Origin: Rhizobium sp. FKL33
GTDB taxonomy: Bacteria > Pseudomonadota > Alphaproteobacteria > Rhizobiales > Rhizobiaceae
Direction: 5' to 3'
DNA length: 64,000 bases
Assembly: GCF_005222915.1 (NCBI RefSeq)
Contig: NZ_STFX01000024.1
Coordinates: forward strand, 1-64,000
Part shown: in pieces, positions 26,963 to 35,866 of the stretch
Layout of the letters: each line of letters opens with the position of its first letter
Numbering within the stretch: position 1 is the stretch's first letter
Made by a program: the position numbers and the translations under genes
Notes under the pieces: generated by a model
Told to the model about the DNA's origin: nothing
Seen by the model: the letters and a program-made list of their open reading frames with translations, nothing else
The model's database searches: none

Positions 26963-27739
26963 ATGACCGACCTCCCTCTCCTCAAAGTCCATGGCCTGTC
27001 GAAATTCTATGGCGGCCGTATCGGCTGTTTCGACGTCAATTTCGATCTCTGGCCGGGCGAAGTGCTCGCCATCGTCGGTGAATCCGGGTCGGGCAAGACC
27101 ACGTTGCTCAATTGCGTCTCGACACGGCTGTCGGCGCAGGCCGGATCGGTGGAATACCGGATGCGCGACGGGCAGTTCCGCAATCTCGCCGATATGGGCG
27201 AGGCCGAGCGGCGGTTCCTGATGCGGACGGACTGGGGTTTCGTGCATCAGAACCCGGCCGATGGCTTGCGCATGACGGTGTCGGCCGGCGCCAATGTCGG
27301 CGAGCGGTTGATGGCGATCGGCAACCGGCATTACGGCAATATTCGCGAGACGGCGTTTGACTGGCTCTCCCGGGTGGAAATCGGCGCCGACCGCATCGAC
27401 GATCAACCGCGCGCCTTCTCAGGCGGCATGCGGCAGCGGCTGCAGATCGCCCGCAATCTGGTGACGGCGCCGCGGCTCGTCTTCATGGACGAGCCGACCG
27501 GCGGGCTGGATGTGTCGGTGCAGGCGCGGCTGCTCGATCTCATTCGCGGCCTCGTCTCCGATCTCGGTCTGGCCGTCATCATCGTCACCCATGACCTAGC
27601 CGTGGCGCGCCTTCTGTCGCACCGGATGATGGTGATGAAGGATGGCCGCGTCATCGAACATGGGCTGACCGACCGGGTGCTGGATGATCCGCGCCAGCCC
27701 TATACCCAGCTTCTCGTCTCCTCGATCCTGCAGGTGTGA
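26963..27739 (+). CDS. phnK: C-P lyase ABC-type subunit PhnK
   Basis: A 258-residue ABC-type ATPase with Walker A GESGSGKTT, signature SGGMRQRLQIARNL and Walker B LVFMDEPTGGLD. The sequence MTDLPLLKVHGLSKFYGG and the loop around CFDVNFDLWPG fit PhnK, which binds the C-P lyase core complex rather than a membrane permease. The ATG at 26963 follows AGGAGCC. It lies directly after the repeat region and one base before phnL. Confidence 0.92.
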   Translation: MTDLPLLKVHGLSKFYGGRIGCFDVNFDLWPGEVLAIVGESGSGKTTLLNCVSTRLSAQAGSVEYRMRDGQFRNLADMGEAERRFLMRTDWGFVHQNPADGLRMTVSAGANVGERLMAIGNRHYGNIRETAFDWLSRVEIGADRIDDQPRAFSGGMRQRLQIARNLVTAPRLVFMDEPTGGLDVSVQARLLDLIRGLVSDLGLAVIIVTHDLAVARLLSHRMMVMKDGRVIEHGLTDRVLDDPRQPYTQLLVSSILQV

Positions 27740-27740
27740 C

Positions 27741-28445
27741 ATGACCACTCCCCTCATCGTCCACGAGGTTCGCAAGAGCTTCACGATGCATCTGCGCGGC
27801 GGCATCGAGCTGCCCGTCGTCAACGATGTGCATTTCTCGCTGAAATCGGGGCAATGCGCCGTGCTGGGCGGCCCCTCGGGCGTCGGCAAGTCGTCGATCC
27901 TGAAGATGCTCTATGGCAATTACGGCGTCGATTTCGGCCAGATCCTGATCACCCATAAGGGCCGCACCGTCGATCTCGCCACGGCCAGCCCCCGCGAGAT
28001 CCTCGACATCCGCCGCCATACGCTGGGCTATGTCAGCCAGTTCCTGCGCGCGGTGCCGCGCGTGGCGGCGATCGATGTGGTCGCCGAGCCGCTCGTCTCG
28101 CTCGGCGAAAGCCATGCGGCGGCGCGCGACAAGGCCGCCGGATTGCTGGCGAAACTCAACCTGCCCGAAGCATTGTGGAGCCTGCCGCCCGCCACCTTCT
28201 CCGGCGGCGAACAGCAGCGCGTCAACATCGCCCGCGGCTTCATCACCGATCATCCGGTGCTCTTGCTCGACGAGCCGACGGCGTCGCTCGACGCCACGAA
28301 CCGCGCCGTGGTGGTGGGCATGATCCGCAGCAAAAAGGCCGAGGGCGTCGCTCTGCTCGGCATTTTCCACGATGAGGACGTGCGCGCCGAGGTGGCCGAC
28401 GAGATCATCGACGTGTCGCATTTCTCCGCCCGAAAGGCCGCATGA
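27741..28445 (+). CDS. phnL: C-P lyase ABC-type subunit PhnL
   Basis: A 234-residue ABC-type ATPase with Walker [11 protein letters not shown], signature [14 protein letters not shown] and Walker [13 protein letters not shown]. The start [20 protein letters not shown] and the IFHDEDVR tail are typical of PhnL, which with PhnK joins the C-P lyase complex. The start overlaps the phnK stop (TGACATG) and the stop overlaps the next gene. Confidence 0.92.
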   Translation: MTTPLIVHEVRKSFTMHLRGGIELPVVNDVHFSLKSGQCAVLGGPSGVGKSSILKMLYGNYGVDFGQILITHKGRTVDLATASPREILDIRRHTLGYVSQFLRAVPRVAAIDVVAEPLVSLGESHAAARDKAAGLLAKLNLPEALWSLPPATFSGGEQQRVNIARGFITDHPVLLLDEPTASLDATNRAVVVGMIRSKKAEGVALLGIFHDEDVRAEVADEIIDVSHFSARKAA

Positions 28446-29062
28446 TGACCAAGCTTTCCGTTGAACCGCTGATCCATCCGACCGCGCGCGTGAGCGACTC
28501 CAGGCTCGGCCGCTACACTGAGATCGCCGAGGACTGCCGCATCTCCGAGCTCGAGATGGACGACTATTCCTATATCGAGCGCGGCGGCCAGGTGTGGTGC
28601 GCCACGATCGGCAAATTCGCCAATATCGCCGCCTCCGTGCGCATCAACGCCACCAACCACCCAACCTGGCGGCCAACGCTGCATCATTTCACCTATCGCG
28701 CCGGCGACTACTGGCCGGACGCCGAGGACGAGACCGAATTTTTCGAATGGCGGCGCGGCAACCGCGTGGTCATCGGCCATGACGTGTGGCTCGGCCATGG
28801 CGTCACTGTGCTTCCGGGCGTGACGATCGGCAATGGCGCGGTGGTCGGCGCGGGCGCGGTGGTCAGCCGCGACGTCGCGCCCTACACGATCGTCGGCGGG
28901 GTGCCGGCGCGACTGATCCGCGAACGCTTCGATAAAACGCTCGCCGAACGCTATGAAAAGCTGGCCTGGTGGGACTGGGACCACGACCGGTTGCGCGATG
29001 CGCTCGATGATTTCAGATCCATGACAGCCGAAGAATTCGTCGCCCGCCACGCGGGCGTCTGA
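28442..29062 (+). CDS. Phosphonate-locus hexapeptide-repeat acetyltransferase (TIGR03308-like)
   Basis: A 206-residue left-handed beta-helix transferase. Hexapeptide turns are visible ([40 protein letters not shown]) and the active-site region [19 protein letters not shown] matches the family of putative acetyltransferases found in phn operons. In such loci it may acetylate an aminoalkylphosphonate, as PhnO does elsewhere; this is inference. It overlaps phnL by 4 bases and is the last gene before the Pho box. Confidence 0.82.
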   Translation: MMTKLSVEPLIHPTARVSDSRLGRYTEIAEDCRISELEMDDYSYIERGGQVWCATIGKFANIAASVRINATNHPTWRPTLHHFTYRAGDYWPDAEDETEFFEWRRGNRVVIGHDVWLGHGVTVLPGVTIGNGAVVGAGAVVSRDVAPYTIVGGVPARLIRERFDKTLAERYEKLAWWDWDHDRLRDALDDFRSMTAEEFVARHAGV

Positions 29063-29108
29063 TCGACCCCAAACGCCTGAAACTCTCGGGCTCGCAGATG
29101 TCAGAAAA

Positions 29109-29126
29109 CTGTCATCCGACTGACAT
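29109..29126 (+). promoter_or_regulatory. Pho box upstream of phnC
   Basis: CTGTCAT-CCGA-CTGACAT matches the PhoB binding consensus (two CTGTCAT-type repeats with a 4-base spacer) in 16 of 18 positions by eye. It lies about 70 bases before phnC, so the transport half of the locus is probably switched on by phosphate starvation. A second, weaker repeat may follow at 29127-29137. Confidence 0.75.
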
Positions 29127-29197
29127 TCAGCAGTCAAGCAGCGGGCCTAGAGAAGGGGAAGATCTTAAAAAATCATAAAATGGGAAAGGCTGGCCGC

Positions 29198-30022
29198 ATG
29201 TTCGAATTCAGGCATGTCACCAAGCAGTTTGGCGCAAAGACGGCGGTGCGTGACGTGACGCTCGATATACCGAGCGGGCAGATGGTGGGGATCATCGGCC
29301 GCTCCGGCGCCGGCAAATCGACCTTTCTCCGGATGATCAACCGGCTCGGACCGGTGAGCTCGGGCGAGATCCGCTTCGGCGGCCAGGAAGTTTCCAGCCT
29401 CAGAGGCGAGGCGCTGCGGCGCTGGCAGCGCGATTGCGCTATGATCTTCCAGCAGTTCAACCTGGTGCCCCGGCTCGACGTGCTGACCAATGTGCTGCTC
29501 GGCCGGCTGAACCATCGCTCGACGGTGATGTCGGTGCTCGGCCTGTTCTCCCGCGAGGAGCGGATCATGGCGATCGCCGCGCTCGAACGTCTCGGCATCG
29601 AGCAGACGGCGCTGCAGCCCGCCGGCACGCTGTCGGGCGGCCAGCAGCAACGCGTCGCCATCGCCCGCGCCCTGATGCAGGAGCCGAAAGTGCTGCTCGC
29701 CGACGAGCCGATCGCCTCGCTCGATCCGTTGAACGCCAAGATCGTCATGGACGCGCTGCGCGACATCAACGAGCAGGACGGCATCACGGTGATCACCAAT
29801 CTGCACACGCTGGATACGGCGCGGCACTATTGCGAACGCATCATCGGCATGGCCGACGGCGCGGTCGTGTTCGACGGTCCGCCGGACGCGCTGACGCCGG
29901 AAGCCGTGAAGCTGATCTACAACACCGAGGACGGCATCGACGAGACGATGACCTCGACCGCCATTTCCAGACCCGCCCGTCACGAGCGCCCGCTCGAGCC
30001 CATCGCGCTCGCCGGCGTCTGA
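29198..30022 (+). CDS. phnC: Phosphonate ABC transporter, ATP-binding protein PhnC
   Basis: A 274-residue ABC ATPase with Walker [10 protein letters not shown], signature [14 protein letters not shown] and Walker [14 protein letters not shown]. The subfamily signs are [16 protein letters not shown] and the glutamine loop IFQQFN. It energises phosphonate import through PhnE1E2. I chose the ATG at 29198 because GGGAAAGG precedes it at good spacing; an in-frame ATG at 29180 is possible. The C-terminal 20 residues are a Pro/Arg-rich extension. Confidence 0.92.
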   Translation: MFEFRHVTKQFGAKTAVRDVTLDIPSGQMVGIIGRSGAGKSTFLRMINRLGPVSSGEIRFGGQEVSSLRGEALRRWQRDCAMIFQQFNLVPRLDVLTNVLLGRLNHRSTVMSVLGLFSREERIMAIAALERLGIEQTALQPAGTLSGGQQQRVAIARALMQEPKVLLADEPIASLDPLNAKIVMDALRDINEQDGITVITNLHTLDTARHYCERIIGMADGAVVFDGPPDALTPEAVKLIYNTEDGIDETMTSTAISRPARHERPLEPIALAGV

Positions 30023-30103
30023 GGCGTCAACAGTTCGCCCGCCCGCGTCAAAGGCAAAAACCGCATCAACATGGCCGGATGATCCGGCTCAGGGAGACCA
30101 TCA

Positions 30104-31009
30104 ATGTTCAAGAAAGTCCTGTTCGCGTCCGTCGCGCTTCTGACTGTCGCCACCGGCGCCATGGCCGAAGATCTCAAGGAATTCCGCATCGGCATCCTCG
30201 GCGGCGAAAACGAAGCCGACCGCCTGAAGAGCTACCAGTGCATGGTCGACAAGCTGCCGGCCGCGCTCGGCGTCGAAAAGGTCTCGCTGTTCCCGGCGTC
30301 GGACTATGACGGCGTCGTGCAGGGCCTGCTCGGCGGCACGCTCGATTACGCCGAACTCGGCGCTTCGGCCTATGCCAAGGTCTATCTCGCCAACGCCAAG
30401 GCCGTCGAGCCGATCCTGACCACCGTGCAGACCGACGGTTCGATGGGCTATCATTCCGTGCTCGTCGCCCGCAAGGACAAGGGTTACAAGACCCTCCAGG
30501 ACCTCAAGGGCAAGAAGCTCGGCTTCGCCGATCCGGACTCCACCTCGGGCTATCTCGTCCCGAACGTGACGCTGCCGGAAGCCATCGGCATGCCGGTCAA
30601 GGAATTCTTCGCCTCCACCGGCTTCGGCGGCGGTCATGAAAACCTCGTTCTCGAAGTGCTCAAGGGCAATTTTGACGCCGGCACGACCTGGGCTTCGGGC
30701 GTGGGCGAATTCAAGGACGGCTACACCTCGGGCAATCTGCGCAAGATGGTCGACAAGGGCATCCTGAACATGGACGACCTGGTGCAGCTGTGGGAATCCC
30801 CGCTGATCCCGAACGGCCCGATCGTCGTCCGCACCTCGATGAACCAGGACATGAAGGCCAAGTTCAAGGACTTCATGATGAACCTGCCGAAGTCCGACCC
30901 CGCCTGCTTCTCGGCCATCCAGGGCGGCGACTTCAAGAGCTACACCGAAGTCAATGTCGACTTCTACAAGCCGATCATCGACGCCCGCAAGGCCGTCATC
31001 GGCGGCTGA
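30104..31009 (+). CDS. phnD: Phosphonate ABC transporter, periplasmic binding protein PhnD
   Basis: A 301-residue binding protein with a signal peptide of about 21 residues (KKVLFASVALLTVATGAMA). The mature part contains FRIGILGGENEADRLKSYQC, SDYDGVVQGLLGGTLDYAEL and the ligand-site region FADPDSTSGYLVPN, typical of PhnD-type phosphonate binders. It follows phnC and is separated from the permeases by a hairpin terminator that probably gives more PhnD than permease. Confidence 0.92.
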   Translation: MFKKVLFASVALLTVATGAMAEDLKEFRIGILGGENEADRLKSYQCMVDKLPAALGVEKVSLFPASDYDGVVQGLLGGTLDYAELGASAYAKVYLANAKAVEPILTTVQTDGSMGYHSVLVARKDKGYKTLQDLKGKKLGFADPDSTSGYLVPNVTLPEAIGMPVKEFFASTGFGGGHENLVLEVLKGNFDAGTTWASGVGEFKDGYTSGNLRKMVDKGILNMDDLVQLWESPLIPNGPIVVRTSMNQDMKAKFKDFMMNLPKSDPACFSAIQGGDFKSYTEVNVDFYKPIIDARKAVIGG

Positions 31010-31035
31010 TTGAAGCCTGATCCGCGCCGGTGGAG

Positions 31036-31087
31036 CTAGAGCGCGTTCGATGAACACGGTATCACCGAACGCGCTCTAGCCTTTTTT
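31036..31087 (+). terminator. Hairpin terminator/attenuator between phnD and phnE1
   Basis: A perfect 14-bp stem (31036-31049 with 31066-31079) with a 16-base loop, followed by six T residues at 31082-31087. It sits 27 bases after phnD. Partial readthrough would raise PhnD relative to the permease, a common arrangement for binding-protein operons. Confidence 0.72.
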
Positions 31088-31091
31088 CTCG

Positions 31092-31140
31092 ACGCATTTC
31101 CGGACGGAAAACCGCGATTGCACTTTTCCTGGAAATGCGT
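31092..31140. repeat. Second hairpin of a dispersed-repeat type in the phnD-phnE1 gap
   Basis: ACGCATTTCC (31092-31101) pairs perfectly with GGAAATGCGT (31131-31140) around a 29-base loop. Together with the terminator hairpin it makes a block that resembles palindromic intergenic repeats of rhizobia, which would have entered the operon as a unit. The family name cannot be assigned from sequence alone. Confidence 0.5.
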
Positions 31141-31220
31141 TGCGTCCGCCGGCGCATTCTTTTCTGACGACGGCTGCGGATGATCCGCGGACGCGATACG
31201 ACATGCGGGAACAGGCGGAC

Positions 31221-32183
31221 ATGGCCCTCAGCAACACCCATCCGGTTCTGTCCGAAAACGGACGACTCGTCGAACAGCATTGGCGCGATCTCGCCGCCCG
31301 CCGCCGCCTCTATACGTTCATCGGGCTTGCCGCCTTTCTGATCGCCATGAGCGGCTCGCTGTGGTTCGCCAACGAGACCAATTCCGGCAAATTCTTCGAC
31401 CGCCTGCCCTATTTCTTCGATTTTTTGCATGAGCTGCAGCCGCGCGATCCCTTCGAGATCCTCCGCGCACTGTTCGACCTGCCCTCGCCCTATGACGACG
31501 GAAGCCTGAAATACAATTATCCCGAAGGCCGCTATTACCTGACAGACAGCCTGTATCTGCCGGAATATATCTACAAGATGATCGAGACGATCAATATCGC
31601 GCTGATCTCGACCGTCATCGGCGTGGTGTTCGGCTTCATGCTGGCCTTTCTCGCCGCCAGAAACATGATGCCCAATCCGTGGATCCGGGCGTTCGCGCGG
31701 CGTTACATGGAAATCCTGCGCGCCTTTCCCGAAGTGGTGATCGCCGGCTTCTTCCTCGCCATCCTGTCGCTCGGTCCGGTGCCCGCCATCATCGCCGTCA
31801 GCCTGCACACGATCGGCGCGCTCGGCAAACTGTTCTACGAGGTGATCGAGAACGCCGACATGAAGCCCGACGAAGGCCTGCGGGCAGTGGGCGCCAACTG
31901 GTTCGAGCGGGTGCGCTTCGGCATGGTCCCGCAGGTGCTGCCGAATTTCATCAGCTACTTCTTGCTCAGGCTGGAAATCAATGTTCGCGCCTCGACCATC
32001 ATCGGCGCCGTCGGCGGCGGCGGCATCGGCGAACTCCTGCGCCTGTCGATCAGCCAGAGCCATGCGGCGAAGACGATCGCCATCGTCGGCCTGCTGCTGG
32101 TGACGATCATCGCCGTCGACCAGTTCTCCGCCTGGCTGCGCAAGCGGCTGGTGGGCGAACAGGCTTTCACCCCGATCGGCTGA
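31221..32183 (+). CDS. phnE: Phosphonate ABC transporter, permease PhnE1
   Basis: A 320-residue permease with six membrane segments. The PhnE domain contains DSLYLPEYIYKMIETINIAL, FPEVVIAGFFLAILSLGPVP and the cytoplasmic motif AVGANWFERVRFGMVPQVLP that docks onto PhnC. I chose the ATG at 31221; an in-frame ATG at 31203 is also possible. It is translated with the second permease, 11 bases downstream. Confidence 0.9.
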   Translation: MALSNTHPVLSENGRLVEQHWRDLAARRRLYTFIGLAAFLIAMSGSLWFANETNSGKFFDRLPYFFDFLHELQPRDPFEILRALFDLPSPYDDGSLKYNYPEGRYYLTDSLYLPEYIYKMIETINIALISTVIGVVFGFMLAFLAARNMMPNPWIRAFARRYMEILRAFPEVVIAGFFLAILSLGPVPAIIAVSLHTIGALGKLFYEVIENADMKPDEGLRAVGANWFERVRFGMVPQVLPNFISYFLLRLEINVRASTIIGAVGGGGIGELLRLSISQSHAAKTIAIVGLLLVTIIAVDQFSAWLRKRLVGEQAFTPIG

Positions 32184-32194
32184 GGAGACAGACC

Positions 32195-33769
32195 ATGACC
32201 CGCATCGCCCGCCCCGACATGGACGCCATCGTCGCCCGCCATCCGGAGATCTTCGAGCGCAGCGCCTGGCGTCGCCTGCGCGGCCCCGTCTTCACCGGCC
32301 TGTTCCTGCTCTATCTCGTGTTCTGCGCCTGGTTCTTCCATATCGGCGCGGTGCTTTCCAACGCCAATTGGGGCATCGCCGGCGCCTATCTCGCCGACTG
32401 GGTGTCCTATGAAAGCCGACCCGACATCGAGATCGGCAAGGACGGCAAATTGCGGGTGGTGTTCAACCGCGCCGACCCGGCCGGATTGAACGATCCCCGA
32501 CCCGACTGGCTGGTCGCCGATTTCACCACCCAGGCGAAGGCTGCGCCGGAAACACCAGCCGCAACCGACGCCTCCGTCGCGCCGCAGAAAAAATCGACGA
32601 TCAGCTTCATGGCGCCGCCGAAGGCGACCGAACCCGCGCCCGCGGCAACGCCCGATGTCGCAGCGGCGCCGGGCGAGACCGAACAGGTCGCCACGAAAGT
32701 CACCGTCAATTTCTCCTCCTCGACCTCGATCGAAACCACGCCCGGTCGCGTGCTGGTTAAACGCGGCTCCGAGACGCTGACCGTACTTCTCGACGGTTCC
32801 GGCGAAACGCGGCTGACCGAGCCCCTGCCCGCCTGGGCGGAGCAGCGGTCGCCGGGCGGCAAGATCACCGTGTCGCTGGGGTTATCAGGCTGGGCGGATA
32901 TAGAGGACGACCGGGTGCGCATCCGCAACCGCTTCTTCGGCTGGCCGAATTTCTTCTTCGACACCAATTCCGCCTTTTTCGGCAAGAGCGTCCGTGAGGT
33001 CATCAGTCTGATCGCCTCAGGCCCCGAGCTGAAGCCGGGAACCAGCAATCTGTCGCTGGCGCTTGACGATTTCCTCTACAATCCGTCCTGGCAGCATCTC
33101 GATGTCTGGATCAAGCTGATGCAGACCATCGTAATGGCCTTTGTCGGCACGGTTCTGGCGACGCTGATCGCCTTTCCCCTGTCCTTCCTCGCCGCGCGCA
33201 ACATCACCGGCAGCCGTCTCGCCAATCAGGGGATCAAGCGTTTCTTCGACTTCCTGCGCTCGGTGGACATGCTGATCTGGGCGCTGTTCTTCACCCGCGC
33301 CTTCGGCCCCGGACCGCTGGCCGGCATGTCGGCGATCTTCTTCACCGACACCGGCACGCTCGGCAAGCTCTATGCCGAGGCGCTGGAAAATGTCGACCAG
33401 AAGCAGCCTGAAGGCGTGCGCTCGGTGGGCGCCTCCCCCATCGCCGTCAACCGCTATGGCGTGCTGCCGCAGGTGATGCCGGTCTTCCTGTCGCAAGCCC
33501 TCTATTTCTGGGAATCCAACACGCGCTCGGCCACCATTCTCGGCGCGGTCGGCGCTGGCGGCATCGGGCTGAAACTCTGGGAAGCCATGCGCACCAACAG
33601 CGACTGGGAAAATGTCGCCTATATGGTGATCCTCATCCTTATTGTCGTCTTTGTCTTCGACCACATATCCAATGCGCTGCGCTCGCGCTTGATCGGTTCG
33701 GCCGGATCGACCATCATCCTGCCGCGCGCCGGCGCGCCCGCCTCTCCAAAGAAAGCAGTCTCCGCATGA
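32195..33769 (+). CDS. phnE: Phosphonate ABC transporter, permease PhnE2 with a long periplasmic insert
   Basis: A 524-residue PhnE. The first membrane segment (GLFLLYLVFCAWFFHIG) is followed by about 240 extracytoplasmic residues, with a low-complexity Ala/Pro/Thr stretch around residues 110-185, before the core permease (LMQTIVMAFVGTVLATLIAF, the motif SVGASPIAVNRYGVLPQVMP). PhnE proteins of enterobacteria are near 270 residues and rhizobial long forms about 450, so the insert looks enlarged here. ATG at 32195 is preceded by GAGGAGAC. It ends in the phnM start. Confidence 0.88.
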   Translation: MTRIARPDMDAIVARHPEIFERSAWRRLRGPVFTGLFLLYLVFCAWFFHIGAVLSNANWGIAGAYLADWVSYESRPDIEIGKDGKLRVVFNRADPAGLNDPRPDWLVADFTTQAKAAPETPAATDASVAPQKKSTISFMAPPKATEPAPAATPDVAAAPGETEQVATKVTVNFSSSTSIETTPGRVLVKRGSETLTVLLDGSGETRLTEPLPAWAEQRSPGGKITVSLGLSGWADIEDDRVRIRNRFFGWPNFFFDTNSAFFGKSVREVISLIASGPELKPGTSNLSLALDDFLYNPSWQHLDVWIKLMQTIVMAFVGTVLATLIAFPLSFLAARNITGSRLANQGIKRFFDFLRSVDMLIWALFFTRAFGPGPLAGMSAIFFTDTGTLGKLYAEALENVDQKQPEGVRSVGASPIAVNRYGVLPQVMPVFLSQALYFWESNTRSATILGAVGAGGIGLKLWEAMRTNSDWENVAYMVILILIVVFVFDHISNALRSRLIGSAGSTIILPRAGAPASPKKAVSA

Positions 33770-34905
33770 CCGAAGAGCTCATCCTCCGCAACGCCCGCAT
33801 CGTCCTCGAAGACGAAATCGTCACCGGCTCGCTTGTCGCGCGCGACGGGATCATCGTCGACATCGACACCGGGCCGACGACGACAGGCGAGGATTTCGAG
33901 GGCGACTTCCTGATCCCCGGGCTGGTGGAACTGCATACCGACCATCTCGAAAGCCATTATTCGCCGCGGCCCGGCGTGCGCTGGCAGATGGTCTCGGCCA
34001 TTCAGGCGCATGACGCGCAGGTGGCTTCGTCCGGCATCACCACCGTGTTCGACTGCCTGCGCATGGGCTCGGACGAAGACGGCGGCTTTGCGCCGGGCGA
34101 GATGCGCGAGATGGCGGATGCGCTGAAGCGCGCCCAGGAAGAAGGCCGGCTGCGCGCCGACCACCTCATCCATCTGCGCTGCGAAGTCTCTGCCGCCGAC
34201 GTGCTCGATCATTTCGACGCCTTCACCGACGTCGCCGAAGTGCGGCTGGCGTCGCTGATGGACCATGCGCCGGGACAACGGCAGTTCCAGACGATGGATC
34301 AGTACACACTCTACTACAAGACCAAGCGCGGCCTCTCCGACGAGGCCTTCGCCCAGTTCGTGGCGCGCCGTCAGGAAGCCTCGGCGCTCTACGCCGACAA
34401 GCATCGCCGGGCGATCGTGGATCATTGCCACCAGCGCGGCGTGACGGTGGCCTCGCATGACGACGCCACGCTCGACCATGTCGAGGAAGCCAAGGGGTTC
34501 GGCGTCAGGCTGGCGGAGTTCCCGACCAGCCTCGAAGCCGCCCAGGCCTCGCATGAAGCCGGCATGAGCGTGCTGATGGGCGCGCCGAACATCGTGCGCG
34601 GCAAGTCGCATTCCGGCAATATCGCCGCCCGCGATCTCGCCGGCCATGGTGTGCTCGACGTGCTCTCCTCCGACTATGTGCCGCTCAGCCTGATCCATGC
34701 GCCTTTCGTGCTGGCCGATGAGGAGAATGGTATCGATCTGCCGCAAGCGATCCGCATGGTGACGGCGACGCCGGCGAAGACCGTGAGCCTCGACGATCGC
34801 GGCCGCATCGCCTCGGGCCTGCGCGCCGACCTCGTGCGCATCCGCCGCGACCATGGCGTTCCAGTGGTGCGTTCGGTCTGGCGGCAGGGACGACGGGTGG
34901 CGTGA
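33766..34905 (+). CDS. phnM: RPnTP hydrolase PhnM
   Basis: A 379-residue amidohydrolase-family enzyme. The metal-binding opening LVELHTDHLESH and the motif PNIVRGKSHSGN with LSSDYVP are typical of PhnM. It removes pyrophosphate from ribose 5-triphosphate 1-alkylphosphonate after PhnI. It overlaps phnE2 by 4 bases (ATGA) and phnN by one (TGATG), so the transport and cleavage genes form one unit. Confidence 0.93.
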   Translation: MTEELILRNARIVLEDEIVTGSLVARDGIIVDIDTGPTTTGEDFEGDFLIPGLVELHTDHLESHYSPRPGVRWQMVSAIQAHDAQVASSGITTVFDCLRMGSDEDGGFAPGEMREMADALKRAQEEGRLRADHLIHLRCEVSAADVLDHFDAFTDVAEVRLASLMDHAPGQRQFQTMDQYTLYYKTKRGLSDEAFAQFVARRQEASALYADKHRRAIVDHCHQRGVTVASHDDATLDHVEEAKGFGVRLAEFPTSLEAAQASHEAGMSVLMGAPNIVRGKSHSGNIAARDLAGHGVLDVLSSDYVPLSLIHAPFVLADEENGIDLPQAIRMVTATPAKTVSLDDRGRIASGLRADLVRIRRDHGVPVVRSVWRQGRRVA

Positions 34906-35480
34906 TGGATCTGGCGATCAAGCCTGCGCTTTCGACGCGCGGCCGGCTGGTGGTGATCGTCGGCCCCTCGGGCGCCGGCAAGGACACGCTGATCGACTAT
35001 GCCCGCCGCGCGCTCGCCAACCGGGCCGATTTCGGCGTGGTGCAACGGGTGATCACCCGGCCCGAGGAGGCCGGCGGCGAAGCCCATTCCGCCTGCGGCC
35101 TCGACGATTTCGCCCGCTTGAAAGCTGAAGGCGCTTTCTGCGTCGACTGGGGCGCGCATGGCCTGTGCTACGGCGTGCCGGCGGAACTGCGGCAGGACCT
35201 CGCCTCGGGCGCGGTGCGACTGGTCAACGGCTCGCGCCGGGCGCTGCCCTTGTTTCGCGCAGCCTTTGGCCATGTCGAAACGGTGCTGGTGACGGCGGCG
35301 CCCGAGGTGCTGGCCCGGCGGTTGGCGGCGCGCGGCCGCGAAAGCCTCGAGGAGATCAAGGCGCGGCTGGCGCGGCAAGTCGAGGACCGCCCGGAGGATT
35401 ACGACCTGGTGATTTCCAATGACGGAGCGGTGGAAGAGGCCGGGGAGCGGCTGGCGGCGTTTCTGAGGGGGTGTGAATAG
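34905..35480 (+). CDS. phnN: Ribose 1,5-bisphosphate phosphokinase PhnN
   Basis: A 191-residue guanylate-kinase-like enzyme. It has a Walker A VIVGPSGAGKDTLID near the N-terminus and RVITRPEEAGGEAHSACGLD as the phosphate-acceptor region. PhnN makes PRPP from ribose 1,5-bisphosphate at the end of the C-P lyase pathway. The ATG at 34905 overlaps the phnM stop. No PhnP (cyclic phosphodiesterase) gene follows, so the step between may be encoded elsewhere. Confidence 0.9.
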   Translation: MDLAIKPALSTRGRLVVIVGPSGAGKDTLIDYARRALANRADFGVVQRVITRPEEAGGEAHSACGLDDFARLKAEGAFCVDWGAHGLCYGVPAELRQDLASGAVRLVNGSRRALPLFRAAFGHVETVLVTAAPEVLARRLAARGRESLEEIKARLARQVEDRPEDYDLVISNDGAVEEAGERLAAFLRGCE

Positions 35481-35510
35481 CGTGGCAGCACGCATAGCCC
35501 TTGTAAGTTT

Positions 35511-35528
35511 ATACAAAATTTTGTATAC
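35511..35528. promoter_or_regulatory. Perfect 18-bp palindrome before the HigBA-like operon
   Basis: TATACAAAATTTTGTATA is a perfect palindrome ending 8 bases before the toxin ATG. XRE-type antitoxins repress their operons through such sites, and the TATACA part could be a -10 element. Autoregulation is inferred. Confidence 0.6.
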
Positions 35529-35536
35529 AGCCCCTC

Positions 35537-35866
35537 ATGAAGATGCTGATCTTCCGCGGCAGCGCCTTGAACGATTTGCGCACCTTTCCAGAGACTGCGC
35601 GAAGAGATGCTGGCTATCAGCTCGATAGGGTGCAGAACGGGCTATCGCCACATGACTGGAAGCCAATGCCTGAAATCGGATCGGGCGGTCAGGAAATCAG
35701 GATTCGTGACGAGTCTGGCGCATTTCGGGTGATCTACGTGGCCAAGTTTGCCGGCACTGTCTATGTGCTGCCGTGTTTTCAGAAAAAGACGCAGAAGACC
35801 AACAAGACGGATCTTGACCTTGCCATAAAGCGCTACGGCGACCTCGTGAAGGAGATCAGGCCATGA
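35537..35866 (+). CDS. HigB-type toxin (RelE superfamily, Gp49-like)
   Basis: A 109-residue protein with the phage-Gp49/HigB pattern: IFRGSALNDLRTFPETARRD, RVQNGLSPHDWKPMPEIGSG, EIRIRDESGAFRVIYVA and the basic FQKKTQKTNKTDLDLA helix. These proteins cut mRNA on the ribosome. The antitoxin gene follows with a 4-base ATGA overlap; toxin first is the normal HigBA order. Confidence 0.82.
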   Translation: MKMLIFRGSALNDLRTFPETARRDAGYQLDRVQNGLSPHDWKPMPEIGSGGQEIRIRDESGAFRVIYVAKFAGTVYVLPCFQKKTQKTNKTDLDLAIKRYGDLVKEIRP

